13,658 nucleotides of DNA, from the NCBI GenBank assembly GCA_964550465.1, contig CAZJZH010000032.1:1-13658 (forward strand), given 5' to 3'. Under the pieces are notes generated by a model. It ran no database searches. It saw only the letters and a list, made by a program, of their open reading frames with translations, and was not told the DNA's origin. The position numbers and the translations under genes are program-made. Source of the DNA: CAZJZH01 sp964550465. Its GTDB lineage: Bacteria > Patescibacteriota > Patescibacteriia > JACRDY01. Numbering within the stretch: the stretch's first letter is position 1; each line of letters opens with the position of its first letter. Below are positions 5,928-13,536 of this stretch, piece by piece.

Positions 5928-7046
5928 CTAGCCAACAGCACGGCCGTGATAGATCGGCTGAATCGCAGTCGGCTCAGCGATCATTTCCACCTGTTGCAAA
6001 CCCGCTGCACGCATGAGGCGAATCACCTCAGCCTGCACGCGATTTTTCATTTTCCAGGCAACAGAAGCTTCCAGGAAAAACTGCTCCCAGTTGGGGGCGA
6101 CGTTGTTCGTGATGAACAGCGCTCCAAACTGAAGTCCCTGGTTGATGGCGGTCATAACGGCGACCGCCTTCTGATCATCCAAGTAATCGCCAAATCCAAC
6201 GGACTCGACAATGTTCGGATTGATTTGCCTGATCAAGGCCTCGAGTTTTGCCGGACCATCACCTTTACCGGAAATGGCCATGTTGTGATAAGTAATGCAA
6301 TGCTCCAAGCCGGGACAAGCCTCTTTGGCTAGCTTGCGAGCAAACAGTTCCGTTTCCGGATCGACATCCACAAGATGCAACTCAATCCGATTGATCAGCG
6401 AAGGATCTTGCTCGAGAAAGTAGCGCATCACTTCAATCGGAGCACGCAGAGAGCCCGCTGCTAGCGAGCAAATGACGATGCGATCCTCGTCTAGCTCGAT
6501 CAGTCGATCAATTTCTTCCCATAGACGTCGCTTCAGCAACCTGCAACGATTCCTGGTGGCTCGAATATTCTCGACTTCGGTGAGGATGCCGGTTAACCAT
6601 TTCGAGAAAACGCCATTAACTTGCATTAACGGGTTATCTTTCATGGTATACAGCGCTTCGATCGCACGCCATGTAGTGGCGTTTTGTTTAAGATAAACCA
6701 CCATAGGCGCCAAGCGATAGAAGACAGGAGAAGACCACCACTGACGAGGGTCTCCTTTTTGCATGATTACTTTACGAAAATCTTCGCGAGTAATCATACC
6801 GAGCCGAAGCTTGAGCCAGGCGATGCCAGTAGCGAGCTGACCTGCTCGCTTGAAGAGAGGGTTCCAGAATAGGTTGGAGACCAACGCATTCCAGAGAAAC
6901 AGCGGCAGGATTGCCGTCTTTTTCTTGAGTGACCACGGTGCTTCGAGTTCATCTGTGCCGTTCACGCTCATTGCGCGTTGATACTTTTTTTGATCAAAAG
7001 GGCGTCGTTCGCCTGAATATCCATCGTGAACCAGTTGAGTAGCCAT
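5928..7046 (-). CDS. Putative class I SAM-dependent methyltransferase-like protein
   Basis: This encodes 372 residues. The ATG at 7046 has an excellent Shine-Dalgarno, AAGGAGG (7059-7053), six bases upstream. The N-terminal 150 or so residues are rich in Trp, Lys and Arg and contain a hydrophobic stretch (ILPLFLWNALVSNLFWNPLF, about 46-65) that may touch the membrane. The C-terminal half looks like a Rossmann-fold methyltransferase. RIVICSLAAGSLRAPIEVM (189-207) fits a glycine-containing motif I. HLVDVDPE (224-231) fits the acidic end of strand 2 that would bind SAM ribose. ESVGFGDYLDD (281-291) and GALFITNN (308-315) fit later strands. The substrate is unknown. The domain call rests on motif reading only. 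It has its own leader hairpin upstream and terminator downstream, so it is probably a single-gene unit, although it lies between two sensor kinases. It ends in TAG. Confidence 0.62.
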   Translation of the reverse strand: MATQLVHDGYSGERRPFDQKKYQRAMSVNGTDELEAPWSLKKKTAILPLFLWNALVSNLFWNPLFKRAGQLATGIAWLKLRLGMITREDFRKVIMQKGDPRQWWSSPVFYRLAPMVVYLKQNATTWRAIEALYTMKDNPLMQVNGVFSKWLTGILTEVENIRATRNRCRLLKRRLWEEIDRLIELDEDRIVICSLAAGSLRAPIEVMRYFLEQDPSLINRIELHLVDVDPETELFARKLAKEACPGLEHCITYHNMAISGKGDGPAKLEALIRQINPNIVESVGFGDYLDDQKAVAVMTAINQGLQFGALFITNNVAPNWEQFFLEASVAWKMKNRVQAEVIRLMRAAGLQQVEMIAEPTAIQPIYHGRAVG

Positions 7047-7052
7047 TATGTC

Positions 7053-7097
7053 CCTCCTTAGAGAGTATTGTGGTTAGTGAATGCTCACCTCTCTAAG
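7053..7097 (-). promoter_or_regulatory. Leader hairpin overlapping the Shine-Dalgarno of the methyltransferase-like gene
   Basis: A perfect nine-base inverted repeat, CTTAGAGAG (7097-7089) and CTCTCTAAG (7065-7057), lies just upstream of the 7046 start. The inner arm shares its last bases with the Shine-Dalgarno AAGGAGG (7059-7053). A smaller GTGA/TCAC hairpin lies inside the loop. Folding would partly hide the ribosome-binding site, so translation may be conditional. No known riboswitch or thermosensor class is recognised. Confidence 0.45.
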
Positions 7098-7159
7098 AGG
7101 GTGTGCGGCAATGCTAAACAAGTGTTCATAGCTCTGAGTTGTGAAAGTTCTAAACAAAA

Positions 7160-7201
7160 TATAAAATAAAAAGCTTCTTTTTAGAAACTTTTTAGAAGTT
7201 T
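7160..7201 (-). terminator. Intrinsic terminator of the orphan kinase gene
   Basis: On the minus strand AAACTTCT (7201-7194) pairs with AGAAGCTT (7178-7171) through eight bases including one G:U, around a 15-base A-rich loop. A long U-rich run follows, TTTTTATTTTATATTTT. It lies about 78 bases after the TAG at 7279. The interval 7202-7278 is very AT-rich and I see nothing else in it. Confidence 0.65.
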
Positions 7202-7278
7202 TCCACAACTATTTTAGTAATTTTTTATCAAAATAAATTAAAAAAATTACATCTGGTTGAACAGAATTACCAACTCAC

Positions 7279-9453
7279 CTAGATGGCCACCTCAAACTCT
7301 ACCCCACCTGAAACATTGCGGACCACCACACTACCGCCATGCTCATCAACAATTTGCTTAACAATGGCTAAACCAATGCCCGTACCACTGGCTTGACCAG
7401 CATCATTCAATCGACGGTAAAAGCGGTCAAACATGGTCTGTAAGTCTGCTTCCGGAATTGGTTGACTTGAATTATAAAAGCACATATGTGCCGACCCATC
7501 TGATGACTGCACTAGCGTCACCCGAATTTCCCCGCCGCTGTTAGTGTACTTAACCGCGTTATGGAGCAGATTATCAAAGACACTACGCATTTGGACAGCA
7601 TCGATCTGACGCACACAGGGCGTGGTCAGGCCATCAACAGACACTGCGATGCGCTTCTGTTTAGCTAGTAAGCACATGTCATCAACTGATTGGGCCAGCA
7701 GCTGACTGATATTATGTAGCTCCTTTTGTAATGCCAAATGACCAAAATCTGAGCGAGCTAACAATAAGACATTGCTAATTAATCGCGATAAACGTTGGGC
7801 CGCCATTAGTGGCGGCACTACTTGATCATCAGCAACAGCCTGTTCTTTTTTTAGTAACTCCAAGTTACCCTGAATAATAACTAATGGTGATTGCAGTTCA
7901 TGAGCAATATCAAATAGTAATTGCGCCTGCTTCTCATTGATGGTGGATAATCGAGCCGTAGCCTCTTCAACTGACTGCCGTAAATGCTCAGCGTGTTGCG
8001 CTAGCTGCGTGTAGGCAAAAATATTACTGAAGGCTACAGACAATTGTTGACTGACCGGCAAGAGAAAATTTCTATCCTGGGTGGTGTAGAGTTTTTGATG
8101 CGGCTTGGCGCCCATCAAGATATACCCCCGCAATGGTGAAGGTGAATCAATAGTCACCACTGCCGCCAACGTTAGGGCGTCCAAGCAGTCTAGGACTTGT
8201 TGACTGACTTGTTGCTGCTCCTCGGCAATGTCTTTATTTTGCAACCGGTACCGCAATTCCTCTGTAAATATAATGTTGCCTGTAATGGCTTTACATTTGG
8301 CTGCAACTGCTATCAGCCCATTTATGTGACGCAGTCTATCGTCTGGTACATCAGTGAACTTATTCTCTGCGTGCTGTTGAGCATAGAGCCAGCTTGATTG
8401 CTGCTCCTGACGGATGAGTAAATATAGTGCTCCTGGCTGAAAAAGTTTGTCAAAAGTAGGCAATATCGCTTGACTAACTAATTCTACAGAATTAGCCTGA
8501 GTTAGTTTATGTGTAATGTCAGATAAGGCCTTACTATGATCATAAACTCGACTACTAACTAAATAATTTGTATCAATCATTGTCTTAAAATTCGACAACA
8601 AAATAAGGGGAGGAAGTAGTCCACCCACACCTAAGGCAAACGATAGCAGGCTAATGTCTAATGAAAACAGTGTATGCATAATGAAAAATAGCAGTCCATA
8701 TAAAACCACTCCTACCAAAGCAAAAACAGCGATACTTAAAGCTTTTCCAAAAAATAACGTTATATCCAAAAAACGATGCTGAAAAATTGTGTACGTCGTA
8801 AAAATAACCAACAACAAAACAGCCACTGGTCCAAACCAATATAAGTCCTGGTTACCATGCCATAAAGCAACTAAATTAGTATACAAGGCTATGCTAGAAG
8901 AAATCGCTACCCCAAGTAAAATATACTGAAGTTGCTTACGAACAATACCTTTGTGTCGCTTATACTTTCTAGCTAATCTGAATATGCCATATATAAACCC
9001 ACTGACCATATAAAAAACAAACAAAGCGTAACCCGAGCCCAAAACAATAAATTTGTCTTTATTGTAATTATTAACAATAATTTCACCAGTTATTAAAAAA
9101 TCAGAAAAAATAAATAAAGTAATAATAAAAATTCCTGATAATACAAAAAATAGGTTTAAATGGCTTACTTTATTGTTGAATGGAAATTGATGTGTAAATA
9201 TTAAAAACGCAGGTACAATAAAAGTTGAGACAACAAACAACATCCTTATAAAAAGGCCACCATAAATAGGCGAAATTAACAAGTGCAAAATAAGTGAAAG
9301 TGTCCATAAAAAAATAGTTGCTAAAAAAATACCATAAGCAACTGCACCAAAACGACGCCTACTTTTAGTAAGTACTAATATTGTTAATCCAAAATACACA
9401 AAGCTCGTTACGAGCAATACAATTGTCCTCCAATCAAGATATTCAGATACCAT
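7279..9453 (-). CDS. Orphan membrane histidine kinase with a divergent G1 box
   Basis: This encodes 724 residues from the ATG at 9453, with a purine-rich AGAGAAGG a few bases upstream as a modest ribosome-binding site. Residues 1-285 carry about nine hydrophobic segments, laid out like the other kinase and including the matching junction YTIFQHRFLDITLFFGKA (221-238). Residues 305-475 are a GAF-like region, then a Gln/Glu-rich coiled coil (480-512). HisKA has His518 in DIAHELQSPL. The ATPase domain has N box DNLLHNAVKYT (Asn628, Asn632), F box MFDRFYRR and G2 SGTGIGLAI (689-697). The G1 position reads FYNSSQPIP (659-667) instead of DxGxGI, a divergence also met in some VanS-like kinases, so weaker or altered ATP binding is possible. 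No response regulator is adjacent. The N-terminal coding sequence is much more AT-rich than the kinase core. It ends in TAG. Confidence 0.9.
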   Translation of the reverse strand: MVSEYLDWRTIVLLVTSFVYFGLTILVLTKSRRRFGAVAYGIFLATIFLWTLSLILHLLISPIYGGLFIRMLFVVSTFIVPAFLIFTHQFPFNNKVSHLNLFFVLSGIFIITLFIFSDFLITGEIIVNNYNKDKFIVLGSGYALFVFYMVSGFIYGIFRLARKYKRHKGIVRKQLQYILLGVAISSSIALYTNLVALWHGNQDLYWFGPVAVLLLVIFTTYTIFQHRFLDITLFFGKALSIAVFALVGVVLYGLLFFIMHTLFSLDISLLSFALGVGGLLPPLILLSNFKTMIDTNYLVSSRVYDHSKALSDITHKLTQANSVELVSQAILPTFDKLFQPGALYLLIRQEQQSSWLYAQQHAENKFTDVPDDRLRHINGLIAVAAKCKAITGNIIFTEELRYRLQNKDIAEEQQQVSQQVLDCLDALTLAAVVTIDSPSPLRGYILMGAKPHQKLYTTQDRNFLLPVSQQLSVAFSNIFAYTQLAQHAEHLRQSVEEATARLSTINEKQAQLLFDIAHELQSPLVIIQGNLELLKKEQAVADDQVVPPLMAAQRLSRLISNVLLLARSDFGHLALQKELHNISQLLAQSVDDMCLLAKQKRIAVSVDGLTTPCVRQIDAVQMRSVFDNLLHNAVKYTNSGGEIRVTLVQSSDGSAHMCFYNSSQPIPEADLQTMFDRFYRRLNDAGQASGTGIGLAIVKQIVDEHGGSVVVRNVSGGVEFEVAI

Positions 9454-9555
9454 ATACCTTCTCTTTACCTTACCTCACCCTTCCCGTCAACACCGTACCG
9501 CAGCGGATCTAAACAGAATATAAACTCTACGCCATATCACCACATAGCGCCGGAT

Positions 9556-9585
9556 AAAAAAATCCCCTCCGCCGTAGCGGAGGGG
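9556..9585 (-). terminator. Strong intrinsic terminator of the DHH phosphoesterase gene
   Basis: CCCCTCCGC (9585-9577) and GCGGAGGGG (9572-9564) pair perfectly over nine bases around a four-base loop. On the minus strand they are followed by A and seven Ts (9562-9556). It lies 17 bases after the TAA at 9602, so the kinase at 9453 must have its own promoter in 9454-9555. I could not pick out a convincing one. Confidence 0.92.
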
Positions 9586-9601
9586 TGAGGAGTTTACTGT
9601 G

Positions 9602-10750
9602 TTAGCTGGTGACTTGGCTACCATCACCATCTTCATCAAAGACATCCAAGCGCATGCGCTGAAAGGCAAACGCTTCGAGCGCCTCTTTGATTCTCGGGTC
9701 CCAGAACCATTCCATGGGGATGCTAATGCGAGCACCACCTTCACCCATGCCGTCACGAGACACCTTGGCGCCACCGTTCTTGAACCGCTCTCTCAGGAAG
9801 CCCGTCAGCGAGACGCCGTGGCCCCAGGAACGAGCGCTAATGCGCAGATGCGGCTGCTGCGGATCAGCGATGAGAGCAAACACTACCACGATCTGAATAC
9901 CCTCCACCGGCAGCATCTGATCAGCCACCGTTGACACCACGTCACCCTCTTCAGGGCTGAGGATACCGGCACTGGTTAACAAGCGAGTACCTTGAATCTC
10001 TTGCTGGGCGTAGGCGTGAGCCATGGTCCGCAACTGCCGGCGCGGTATGCGGTACTGCGTCACATCCGCTAGCTCATCCCAGCTGAAGTAGCTGGTTAGG
10101 CGCTGAAACACAGCTAGGTCACGTCGATATCGCGCCACTTCTTGGTGCACATCGATATAGATACCCAACGCCAGCAGCTTAGCCACATCAAGCGTTGTCT
10201 CATTGTCTTCAGCAAAAAATTCGTCCAGCAAGTCCCCCGGCTGCTCCTGTGTCCACAGCGCTGTCAACAGCTCGGCCACCAACGTGCTGGCTGAGCCAAC
10301 CTGCTTAGTCTCGATGATATAGCAGGTGTTATCCGTTTCATCAGGCAGGTCATTACCCTCATGATGATCGATAACGATGGTCGGGTTGATAGTAATCCCT
10401 TCACCTAGTCCGGTTAAACGACTGTCGTTGATGGTAGAAGAGTCCACCAGTACAATAACAGCGTCATCGATGATGCTCTGGATATCGGCAATGGGATGCA
10501 GCCGATCTTGTAAACCGAACTTGTTACAAATCGTCACATTCTGTGGATGAGCAATATCACCGCAGTAGAAGATATCCACCGGTCGCCTTTTGCCATGATG
10601 CTTTTTGTCATACTCCCGAATGATGGCCTGCAAGCCAACCGCTGCCCCCATAGAGTCAGGGTCAGCTTGCGTCACCGCGATGCTAACCGTCTGACCTTTG
10701 GTTTGATCCAGTATCTGCTTGAATTTGTCGATGCGTGTCTGATCAATCAT
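9602..10750 (-). CDS. DHH/DHHA1-family phosphoesterase (NrnA/GdpP-like fold)
   Basis: This encodes 382 residues from the ATG at 10750, with the Shine-Dalgarno GGAGG six bases upstream. The family hydrolyses short oligoribonucleotides, pAp or cyclic dinucleotides with a two-metal centre; which of these applies here cannot be told. Motif I is ADPDSMGAAVGL (29-40), keeping Asp30 and Asp32 but without the usual upstream His. Motif II is LVDSS (101-105). Motif III is the signature IDHHEG (127-132). Motif IV is LGIYIDV with Asp200. The C-terminal DHHA1 part shows SWGHGVSLTGFL (308-319) and a glycine-rich run, GMGEGGARI (334-342), that normally holds the substrate. It is cytoplasmic, with an acidic tail (DVFDEDGDG). 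It has its own promoter and terminator, so it is a single-gene unit. Confidence 0.88.
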   Translation of the reverse strand: MIDQTRIDKFKQILDQTKGQTVSIAVTQADPDSMGAAVGLQAIIREYDKKHHGKRRPVDIFYCGDIAHPQNVTICNKFGLQDRLHPIADIQSIIDDAVIVLVDSSTINDSRLTGLGEGITINPTIVIDHHEGNDLPDETDNTCYIIETKQVGSASTLVAELLTALWTQEQPGDLLDEFFAEDNETTLDVAKLLALGIYIDVHQEVARYRRDLAVFQRLTSYFSWDELADVTQYRIPRRQLRTMAHAYAQQEIQGTRLLTSAGILSPEEGDVVSTVADQMLPVEGIQIVVVFALIADPQQPHLRISARSWGHGVSLTGFLRERFKNGGAKVSRDGMGEGGARISIPMEWFWDPRIKEALEAFAFQRMRLDVFDEDGDGSQVTS

Positions 10751-10848
10751 ACCTTTCCTCCCTGAGGGATTCCTACTCCCCCGGTTGTGGAAATTAGTCG
10801 CTTCAATCGATTATCGCACTCCTCAATTGTGAAAGGGCAATTCAACAG

Positions 10849-10877
10849 ATACTATCATCTATACTACTTCTTGTCAA
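10849..10877 (-). promoter_or_regulatory. Promoter of the DHH phosphoesterase gene
   Basis: On the minus strand a perfect -35 TTGACA (10877-10872) is followed after 17 bases by TAGTAT (10854-10849), preceded by TGA as an extended -10. Transcription would start near 10842, leaving a leader of about 92 bases before the ATG at 10750. Confidence 0.75.
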
Positions 10878-10891
10878 TGATATAGCTCAAT

Positions 10892-10920
10892 AAAAAACAC
10901 CCCCGGTCGTACCGAGGGCG
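10892..10920 (-). terminator. Intrinsic terminator of the 226-residue protein gene
   Basis: CGCCCTCGGT (10920-10911) pairs with ACCGGGGGTG (10907-10898) over ten positions, two of them G:U, around a three-base loop. Six Ts follow on the minus strand. It begins eight bases after the TAG at 10930-10928. Confidence 0.9.
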
Positions 10921-10927
10921 TACTGTC

Positions 10928-11608
10928 CTACTGAGTGACAGACATGCTGATCAGCAGCTGTCTAAATGACGCTGCCACGACTGGTTGCCGAAACCGCGCC
11001 CAGCTAAAGTCACCGGTTAACCAGTCGACTGTTTGGATCAGCGTACTCATAGATATACCAGACACCAGGTAGGCGTCTAGTTCCGCAGCAGTAGCTTCAC
11101 CAATACTGGCCGCGCCAGCCAAGTAGACTCGCTGCTCAAACCCCTGCTGTTCGACCTCGTCAGCCAAATGATGGCGGACAAAGTTGTAAGCGGTGGTATC
11201 AAGCAAGCTGACCGGGTGAAAAGCTACGTAGTATTGCCGCAAGGCAATAGCCACCAGTTGCCACAGCCAAGCAAACTGATCCACATCGTCACGCCCTTCC
11301 GCCAGTAATAGCTCAATGGCTGCGGGATTGATCAGGAACATCCCGGGCACAGCCGCGTCTGTTCCATCAATCGTACCCCGAGTGACGATCTCCAAATCCG
11401 TGGGCACCATAGTCTGTTGGCGGTAGGCCACTAGTAACAGCCGATTACCGCTACCACACCGCGTATCAGCCGGGCACAGGGCAATGGTCGGCCACCGTAC
11501 ATCTTTGCCTGACAGTTGCGGCACCAGTCCTTTGATGGTGGCTGTCAAAAATGACGTGATATCAAATACCTCTGGCAAAGTCGGCTGGTAGAACTCTGTA
11601 ATATGCAC
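10928..11608 (-). CDS. Unrecognised 226-residue soluble protein
   Basis: The start is a GTG at 11608, chosen because a perfect Shine-Dalgarno, AGGAGGTG (11622-11615), lies just upstream. The protein begins MHITEFYQPTLPEVFDITSF. It has no signal peptide, no clear transmembrane helix and no catalytic motif I can name. The N-terminal half is mixed and probably beta-rich, with CPADTRCGSGNRLLLVAYRQQ (45-65) holding its only two cysteines. The C-terminal half is helical (LWQLVAIALRQYYVAFH, about 114-130, then Ala-rich helices). It has its own promoter and terminator, lies between argS and the DHH gene, and ends in TAG. The single-gene layout with strong expression signals suggests a real, well-translated protein of unknown role. 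Confidence 0.78.
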   Translation of the reverse strand: MHITEFYQPTLPEVFDITSFLTATIKGLVPQLSGKDVRWPTIALCPADTRCGSGNRLLLVAYRQQTMVPTDLEIVTRGTIDGTDAAVPGMFLINPAAIELLLAEGRDDVDQFAWLWQLVAIALRQYYVAFHPVSLLDTTAYNFVRHHLADEVEQQGFEQRVYLAGAASIGEATAAELDAYLVSGISMSTLIQTVDWLTGDFSWARFRQPVVAASFRQLLISMSVTQ

Positions 11609-11659
11609 GATCTACACCTCCTAGTTATTGGTGGCTGATGACAAAGAGCGATAATATTC

Positions 11660-11689
11660 ATTATGTACATAGGCTGGACATCTGGTCAA
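11660..11689 (-). promoter_or_regulatory. Promoter of the 226-residue protein gene
   Basis: TTGACC (11689-11684) and CATAAT (11665-11660) lie 18 bases apart on the minus strand, each differing from consensus by one base. Transcription would start near 11653, about 45 bases before the GTG start. The promoter lies directly after the argS terminator. Confidence 0.65.
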
Positions 11690-11699
11690 GAGCACTGAA

Positions 11700-11729
11700 T
11701 AAAAACACCCCCGAGCCATTCGGGGGTGT
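11700..11729 (-). terminator. Intrinsic terminator of argS
   Basis: ACACCCCCGA (11729-11720) and TCGGGGGTGT (11714-11705) pair perfectly over ten bases around a five-base loop. A T-rich tail, TTTTATTC, follows on the minus strand. It lies about 87 bases after the argS stop, beyond a GC-rich hairpin segment. Confidence 0.9.
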
Positions 11730-11757
11730 GTATTACTAGCCTCACCGCAGTGTTGAT

Positions 11758-11804
11758 GAAGGCGGGCCTGCCTCGCCGAATCCCGCGCAGCGGGAGAAGG
11801 CGGG
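11758..11804. repeat. GC-rich double-hairpin element in the argS 3' leader-out region
   Basis: Two nine-base direct repeats, GAAGGCGGG, at 11758-11766 and 11796-11804, flank two adjacent hairpins. The first is GGCGGG paired with CCTCGCC-type bases (11761-11777, one G:T). The second is TCCCGC/GCGGGA with a three-base loop (11781-11795). It lies between the argS stop and its terminator, codes for nothing visible, and differs in composition from its surroundings. It could be a copy of a dispersed intergenic repeat; only one copy is seen here. Confidence 0.4.
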
Positions 11805-11816
11805 TCAATTGTTTAA

Positions 11817-13505
11817 TTACATCTCCTCAACCACCTCGATGCCCAACACCCACAAGCCCTGCTTGATAGTCTGCCCTACTTGCTGGACCAAAGCCAAGCG
11901 AGCCTGACTGACCGCTGGCGCGGCCGGATCAATCACCTTGTGGTGGTGATAAAAACTATTGGTAGCAGCGGATAACTCCAGCAAGTACTGTGCCACCAGG
12001 TAGGGCTGTTGCTGCTCAGTGGCTTGCTGCATCACTTCACCAAAACCAGCCAACTGCTGTAGTACCGCTTGAGCGCCATCACCTAGCTGCTGGTAATCCG
12101 CCGTGGCAGTCGGTAAGGCTGTGGCGGCTTTTTTACTAATAGCAGCAATGCGAGCATAGGTATACTGGACATACGGACCGGACGCCCCTTCAAATGACAG
12201 GGCGCTGTCCCAATCAAACGTCACATTCTTTTTGCGGTCTGTGCCGAGGAAAGAAAACTTCAACGCCCCCAGCGCCACCGCATCGACTGTAGCTGGGTCA
12301 TCTGCCAAGCCAGCATCACGCTCCGCCATCTTGGCCTGGACTTTTGCCCGAGCCTTCTCCACGACCGCTGGTGCGGACTGGACCATGCCGGTACGTGAAG
12401 ACATCTTACCTTCTTTCAGATCAACCAAGCCATGGTGGACTGCCTGGTAGCAGTCCGCGTTCGGCAGCTCCAGCCGTCGAGCCGTGGCGATCAACTGACG
12501 GAAGTGCAGCTCCTGCTCTACTCCCACCACCACAATACTCCGATCAACCGTGCCAAACTGCTCCTGCTTCTGGATCATTAAGCCGATATCTTTGGTCGAA
12601 TACAGGGCCGTACCATCTGTCTTCAGCACCAAAAAGACGCCCAGTTTTTCATCTTCCAGATCAACCACCAGCGCGCCCTGATCCCGTGTGACAATACCCT
12701 GGCCCTCGGCCGCTGCCACCAGAGCGATGCCAATCGGCGCGGTTTGGCTTTCTCGAAAATGGTGCTCCAGCTGACAGTCCAGCGTCTCGGCCATGGCGTG
12801 CAGCGACTGGTAACTACGCTCCACCACACTCTGCCAGTCAGCCACCAGCTCCGCATCATCAGCAGCTAACCGCCGGTTATACTCCTGAGCGGCAGCTTCA
12901 GCGGCCGGGTCATCTGCGGTGGCTTGGGAAGCCTTGACGTAGATGTGACCAGCCCATTCGAGAAAGTCTCCGTCAGTCGGTAACCGACCATCTGTCTGGG
13001 TGTGAAAATACCACAACCACTTAGCCACATGAATACCCACATCACCGGAATATGAACAGCCATGCGCCGTGTAGCCAGACCACTGGTAGAGACGACGGAT
13101 AGACTCACCCATCACCGCGTTAAGCAAATGACCAACATGCATAACCTTTAACGGGTTAGCGTTAAAAAACTCTACCAGTACTGTTTTGCCGGTACTAGCT
13201 TGTGGCTCAACCGACGTGCCAATCACTGCCTGGGCATACTGCTCCAGTCGTAGGGTCAGATTAACATACGGCCCAGCCGCTGTGACTGCAGCGATCAGCT
13301 GATTATCTGCCACTGCTGCTTGTAGCTGTTCAGCCACTGCCGCTGCCACATCCGGCGGCGCCATCTGCCGTTCTTTGGCCAACGCAAACATCGGCACAGC
13401 ATAGTCACCCAGTGCCAATGATGGTGGGGTGGTGATTGGTAAATCAGCTGGCAAGCCATTACTAGCCAAGAACTCTGATATTTTTTGTTTGATCGTTGAC
13501 TTCAT
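11817..13505 (-). CDS. argS: Arginyl-tRNA synthetase
   Basis: This encodes 562 residues, a normal length for the family. The enzyme charges tRNA-Arg with arginine using ATP in the cytoplasm. The N-terminal additional domain spans about 1-95 (MKSTIKQKISEFL, then GDYAVPMFALAK). The class I catalytic core has the HIGH-type motif as HVGH (123-126) within VEFFNANPLKVMHVGHLLNAV, then SGDVGIHVAKW (153-163). The KMSK-type motif is EGKMSSRTG (365-372). The anticodon-binding DALR-type domain begins with GPYVQYTYARI (443-453) and ends in the usual hydrophobic helix, LWVLGIEVVEEM. The ATG at 13505 gives the expected N-terminus, although no clear Shine-Dalgarno precedes it. It stops with TAA and ends at the terminator 11700-11729, so it appears to be transcribed alone. 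Confidence 0.96.
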   Translation of the reverse strand: MKSTIKQKISEFLASNGLPADLPITTPPSLALGDYAVPMFALAKERQMAPPDVAAAVAEQLQAAVADNQLIAAVTAAGPYVNLTLRLEQYAQAVIGTSVEPQASTGKTVLVEFFNANPLKVMHVGHLLNAVMGESIRRLYQWSGYTAHGCSYSGDVGIHVAKWLWYFHTQTDGRLPTDGDFLEWAGHIYVKASQATADDPAAEAAAQEYNRRLAADDAELVADWQSVVERSYQSLHAMAETLDCQLEHHFRESQTAPIGIALVAAAEGQGIVTRDQGALVVDLEDEKLGVFLVLKTDGTALYSTKDIGLMIQKQEQFGTVDRSIVVVGVEQELHFRQLIATARRLELPNADCYQAVHHGLVDLKEGKMSSRTGMVQSAPAVVEKARAKVQAKMAERDAGLADDPATVDAVALGALKFSFLGTDRKKNVTFDWDSALSFEGASGPYVQYTYARIAAISKKAATALPTATADYQQLGDGAQAVLQQLAGFGEVMQQATEQQQPYLVAQYLLELSAATNSFYHHHKVIDPAAPAVSQARLALVQQVGQTIKQGLWVLGIEVVEEM

Positions 13506-13536
13506 TCTACAAAGAAATACGGGTAATCAAAATGCT

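Noticed and set aside
5861..5941. Kinase start at the upstream ATG (5941), giving 27 extra residues
   Set aside because: The extra codons span the previous gene's TAG region, its terminator and the kinase's own -10, and would read as a charged leader followed by FFFF. The ATG at 5860 gives a normal membrane N-terminus.
9599..9934. Plus-strand frame of 111 codons opposite the DHH gene
   Set aside because: It is antisense to the conserved DHHA1 region and has low-complexity composition with no ribosome-binding site.
3596..10930. General reassignment of TAG to an amino acid
   Set aside because: Four genes (ending at 3596, 5928, 7279 and 10928) end in TAG at natural C-termini. The TAGs at 5928 and 10928 are followed within about 30 bases by terminators, and the one at 7279 by about 78 bases.
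237..13505. TGA reassigned to glycine, as in Gracilibacteria or Absconditabacteria
   Set aside because: No gene here ends in TGA, but that is only about nine stops. More tellingly, none of the long genes is interrupted by in-frame TGA, so there is no sign of recoding.
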